From an uncultured Clostridia bacterium (GTDB lineage Bacteria; Bacillota; Clostridia; Christensenellales; UBA1242), in contig CANQRE010000017.1 in the NCBI GenBank assembly GCA_947626175.1, positions 1 to 15,469 on the forward strand: a DNA stretch of 15,469 nucleotides. Reading direction: 5' to 3'. Made by a program: the position numbers and the translations under genes. How positions within the stretch are numbered: the first letter of the stretch is position 1; the number at the start of each line of letters is the position of its first letter. A model generated the notes under the pieces. It searched no databases, was not told where the DNA came from, and worked only from the letters and a program-made list of their open reading frames with translations. Below are positions 13,416 to 15,469 of this stretch, piece after piece.

Positions 13416-14356
13416 TTTTTGTCACCACCAAAATTTAATCCATCAATTGTGTTCATTGCAGCATCCATTGAAGCGTGCCTTTCCAAATACGCTTGATGCT
13501 CTGCTTCCAAGTCTTGAGTGAATTTTTGAATATCTTTAGCATCACCTTTTGATTCAATCTCATTCAAAATTTCCATAAGTGCTTGTTTTCCTTCTTCCGG
13601 AGTTAACTTACCAGACTCAATTTGCTTATAAACTTCTTTTGCTGAGTTTGGTCTTTCTTTTTTAACTTCCAGCGAAGCCCAATTTTCATAATTGTCTTCT
13701 TTTGAAAGCAAACCCTCTTGAAGAAGAGCAAGTTCTTCTTCGTCACAGTTTTCAAGAGCGACAGCTTCACATTGCTGTTGAAATTTTGTATTTTGCAAAT
13801 AATCGTAATCAGGCCCAAGCCGACATGGTGAAGTAACTGCACGAGCCACCAATTCAACACTGACTAAATCCATACCTTTTTCAGTGCCGTTTTTGCATTC
13901 GTCTTCATTAAGCCAAAGATATTTTATTCCACCCACTGTGACAACTTTTCCTATGGATGTGGTTTCTTCAGTTCCTTTACCGTTAAAAATCCTTGTCGTT
14001 CTTGCTTGCATTTGGGCAGTTTTCACAATTTTTGAATCCTGTCTGTAAATTGGGTGCAAAGAAACGCGCAAGCCGGCATTGTCAGTAAAGTCTACCATGT
14101 TATCTAAGCGACCATCTGTATCAACATATAATGGTCCAACGCTCACCGCAAATCCCCTTGGAATATGACGAACAGTCGGCGTGTAGCAAACCCCTAAATC
14201 GGTGTCAGGAAAATGCCTTGTCCCTTCTTTTTTTGCTCTTTCTGACAATGAAGCAGCTTTGAAAGCATCCAAGCCTTTTTTCCCCATGCGTTCATATTGA
14301 CCAACTGTTATTGGATGCGCATAACACATCACACCATCTTTTGTCACTCTTGCCAT
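13412..14356 (-). CDS. Unknown 314-residue accessory protein
   Basis: I do not recognise this protein. The start at 14356 has a good SD (AAAGGGGAG). There is no signal peptide or membrane helix. Residues 1-60 are basic, with a Cys-Tyr-Ala-His stretch and RHFPDTDLGVCYTP. Residues 62-84 (RHIPRGFAV, then D-T-D-G-R-L) distantly resemble a WG unit, and 137-180 is a beta-rich block with GGIKYLWLNEDEC. From about 190 the chain is acidic and helical, with a possible coiled coil at 236-290 (KEVYKQIESGKLTPEEGKQA and following). It is preceded by the second copy of the 205-bp cassette and followed by a coupled 36-residue ORF. It separates nrdR from ylmC-sigG, which suggests an accessory insertion in a core region. 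Confidence 0.85.
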   Translation of the reverse strand: MARVTKDGVMCYAHPITVGQYERMGKKGLDAFKAASLSERAKKEGTRHFPDTDLGVCYTPTVRHIPRGFAVSVGPLYVDTDGRLDNMVDFTDNAGLRVSLHPIYRQDSKIVKTAQMQARTTRIFNGKGTEETTSIGKVVTVGGIKYLWLNEDECKNGTEKGMDLVSVELVARAVTSPCRLGPDYDYLQNTKFQQQCEAVALENCDEEELALLQEGLLSKEDNYENWASLEVKKERPNSAKEVYKQIESGKLTPEEGKQALMEILNEIESKGDAKDIQKFTQDLEAEHQAYLERHASMDAAMNTIDGLNFGGDKK

Positions 14357-14385
14357 AATTTTTCTCCCCTTTATTTTTTTGAAAA

Positions 14386-14578
14386 TGTGGATATCTTTTT
14401 TGAAAAAATTGCCACTTTGTGGATAATTTTTTCAAAATTTCCAACTTTTTTCTTCGAAAATAGTATACACCAGCCAGCCAGCCAGCCTTGTCAAGGGATT
14501 ATCTTGAAGTTTTTGGTTTTTTCCATGCCCAAAGTTTGTGGATAACTTTTTGTCCGGTTTAAAAAGCCATGTGGAAAA
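14386..14578. promoter_or_regulatory. DnaA-box cluster of copy 2, two perfect and two degenerate boxes
   Basis: TGTGGATAA is perfect at 14418-14426 and 14537-14545. The outer boxes at 14386-14394 (TGTGGATAT) and 14570-14578 (TGTGGAAAA) each have one mismatch. Spacing within pairs is 32 and 33 bp, as in copy 1. Confidence 0.6.
14462..14494 (-). promoter_or_regulatory. Promoter with CCAG-repeat spacer (copy 2)
   Basis: TTGACA (14494-14489) and TATACT (14467-14462) on the minus strand, with the same 21-bp CCAG-built spacer as copy 1. The predicted leader to the ATG at 14356 is about 99 bases. Confidence 0.6.
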
Positions 14579-14654
14579 CTTGACCACTGTTTGTTAATGG
14601 TCACATTATCTTGGCAAAAATTTTTGACTTTCGCTAAAAAAACTTTGCAGAATT

Positions 14655-14948
14655 TTAATTTTTGTTGTTTGTGTTCGATAAAATATATGGGTTGTTTGGT
14701 GGCTGCTGCCCGCCATAGATTTGCACAAGAATTGTGTCCTCGCCAACTTTTACAATTTGATTTAACGGAATAAAAAACTCAGATCCGCTTTTAAACACAT
14801 TCCAAAAACTTTTTTCGCCCGGCACAATAATGCCCGTCACACAACCAGTGGCAAGATTGAACGCAACATCAATAATGTGGCCAAGCCTTCTGCCATCGAC
14901 CACATTGACAACTTCTTTGCATCTTAGTTCCAAAAATGAAGTTTCCAT
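14655..14948 (-). CDS. ylmC: PRC-barrel sporulation protein YlmC/YmxH
   Basis: A small PRC-barrel protein, 97 residues from the ATG at 14948. The block ELRCKEVVNVVDGRRLGHIIDVAFN is followed by GCVTGIIVPG, FFIPLNQIVKVGEDTILV and a Pro/Asn/Gln-rich tail. It matches the YlmC/YmxH family, which is found next to sigG in sporeformers; its role is unclear. A TTG at 14969 would add seven residues, but neither start has a clear SD; the ATG fits the family start better. It lies downstream of sigG behind a terminator, so it probably has its own promoter. Confidence 0.85.
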   Translation of the reverse strand: METSFLELRCKEVVNVVDGRRLGHIIDVAFNLATGCVTGIIVPGEKSFWNVFKSGSEFFIPLNQIVKVGEDTILVQIYGGQQPPNNPYILSNTNNKN

Positions 14949-15002
14949 TTGCTTTACAATATGTGACAAAATTCGCTGTCATGACAAATTTTGATCAAAA
15001 AC

Positions 15003-15030
15003 AAAAAAACAGGGCGTTTTGCCCCATTTT
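15003..15030 (-). terminator. sigG terminator
   Basis: On the minus strand AATGGGGC, a five-base loop and GCCCTGTT form an eight-pair stem with two wobbles, followed by T. It lies just after the stop codon of sigG at 15050. Confidence 0.75.
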
Positions 15031-15049
15031 TTGAAGTAAGAAATTTGAA

Positions 15050-15469
15050 TTATTCAATCCTTTCTTTGATTGCTTTCAGTGCATTTTTTTCAAGGCGACT
15101 GACTTGTGCTTGGCTTATGCCCACTTCTTCGCTGACTTCCATTTGCGTTTTGCCAACATAATATCTAAGCAGCAAAATTTCTCGTTCACGCGGAGATAAT
15201 TTTTTGATCGCATCCTTGATTGCAATTTTTTCATACAAGCTTTCATCGCTGTCCTTTAAATCCGTGATTTGATCCTTAAGTTCAATTGTGTCGCTGCCAT
15301 CGCAATACACAGGCTCGGAAAGCGAAACCGTTTCACTGATCGCATCCAAAGCAAAATTTATTGTTTTGCTTGGAAGACCCAAAAATTTTGCAATATCTTC
15401 AACAGTTGGTTCGTTTGCACTTTGTTTTGACAACTCTTCCTTTGCTTGAAGCGACTTGTAAGCAATGTC
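15050..15469 (-). CDS. sigG: Sporulation sigma factor SigG, C-terminal part
   Basis: The frame is open to the window end and gives 139 residues, beginning DIAYKSLQAKEEL. A TTG at 15433 is an internal codon, not the start. Region 3 contains EPTVEDIAKFLGLP and FALDAI...VSLSEPVY, and region 4 contains LSPREREILLLRYY and the helix-turn-helix GKTQMEVSEEVGISQAQVSR. These strings match SigG of B. subtilis (DIAYKALQ, FALDAI, GKTQMEVAEEIG) much better than SigF. SigG drives late forespore transcription. ylmC downstream supports the call. Confidence 0.95.
   Translation of the reverse strand, partial: DIAYKSLQAKEELSKQSANEPTVEDIAKFLGLPSKTINFALDAISETVSLSEPVYCDGSDTIELKDQITDLKDSDESLYEKIAIKDAIKKLSPREREILLLRYYVGKTQMEVSEEVGISQAQVSRLEKNALKAIKERIE

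Larger units (their letters stand above)
14377..14581 (-). repeat. 205-bp regulatory cassette, copy 2
   Basis: Counterpart of 201-405 at a constant offset of 14176 bases, with no indels. Differences are concentrated outside the core and partly in the outer DnaA boxes. It ends close to the SD of the 314-residue gene, just as copy 1 does for the WG-like gene. Confidence 0.9.

Noticed and set aside
1..15469. tRNA, rRNA, riboswitch, insertion sequence, prophage or restriction/defence genes
   Set aside because: I looked for these and saw no supporting sequence.

Overview
The window comes from the chromosome of an AT-rich, endospore-forming low-G+C Gram-positive, most likely an uncultured member of the Clostridia. 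It carries spoIVA, the C-terminal part of sigG with ylmC beside it, a candidate spoVM, and a coat-like protein under a SigK-type promoter. Housekeeping genes lie between them in an order typical of Firmicutes. Species is inference only.

Layout, left to right. (1) 1-622: the start of a minus-strand WG-repeat-type gene, a 205-bp regulatory cassette and an AT-rich spacer. (2) 623-5188, all minus strand: coat-like protein, alr, tlyA, fakA/yloV and yloU (Asp23). (3) 5290-5608: rpmB, divergent from yloU, followed by two terminators. (4) 5613-5711: a 32-residue minus-strand ORF that I read as SpoVM. (5) 5794-6699: an unfamiliar protein with two predicted OB folds, apparently on a leaderless mRNA. 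(6) 6727-10391, minus: spoIVA, plsY and der. (7) 10446-12739, minus: feoB and feoA, divergent from nrdR (12832-13275, plus). (8) 13305-14356, minus: a translationally coupled pair of unknown genes headed by a second copy of the 205-bp cassette. (9) 14655-15469, minus: ylmC and the 3' part of sigG.

How the genes connect. SpoVM and SpoIVA are known partners that start spore-coat assembly on the forespore. FakA makes acyl-phosphate, which PlsY uses to start phospholipid synthesis. FeoA and FeoB import ferrous iron. NrdR represses ribonucleotide reductase genes. Three gene pairs overlap as ATGA (der/plsY, feoA/feoB and the unknown pair), which implies translational coupling.

The least ordinary element is the duplicated cassette (201-405 and 14377-14581). 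The copies differ at about 15 of 205 positions and share an identical 81-bp core. Each holds a promoter whose -35/-10 spacer is built from CCAG tetranucleotides, four DnaA-box-like 9-mers in two pairs with 32-33 bp spacing, and a 5'-UTR inverted repeat. Each sits directly upstream of an accessory minus-strand gene. The current spacer is 21 bp; losing one CCAG would make it 17 bp, so a phase-variable switch is a reasonable hypothesis. A second theme is initiation without a Shine-Dalgarno: two genes (5794 and 10391) have a -10 box exactly six bases before the ATG.
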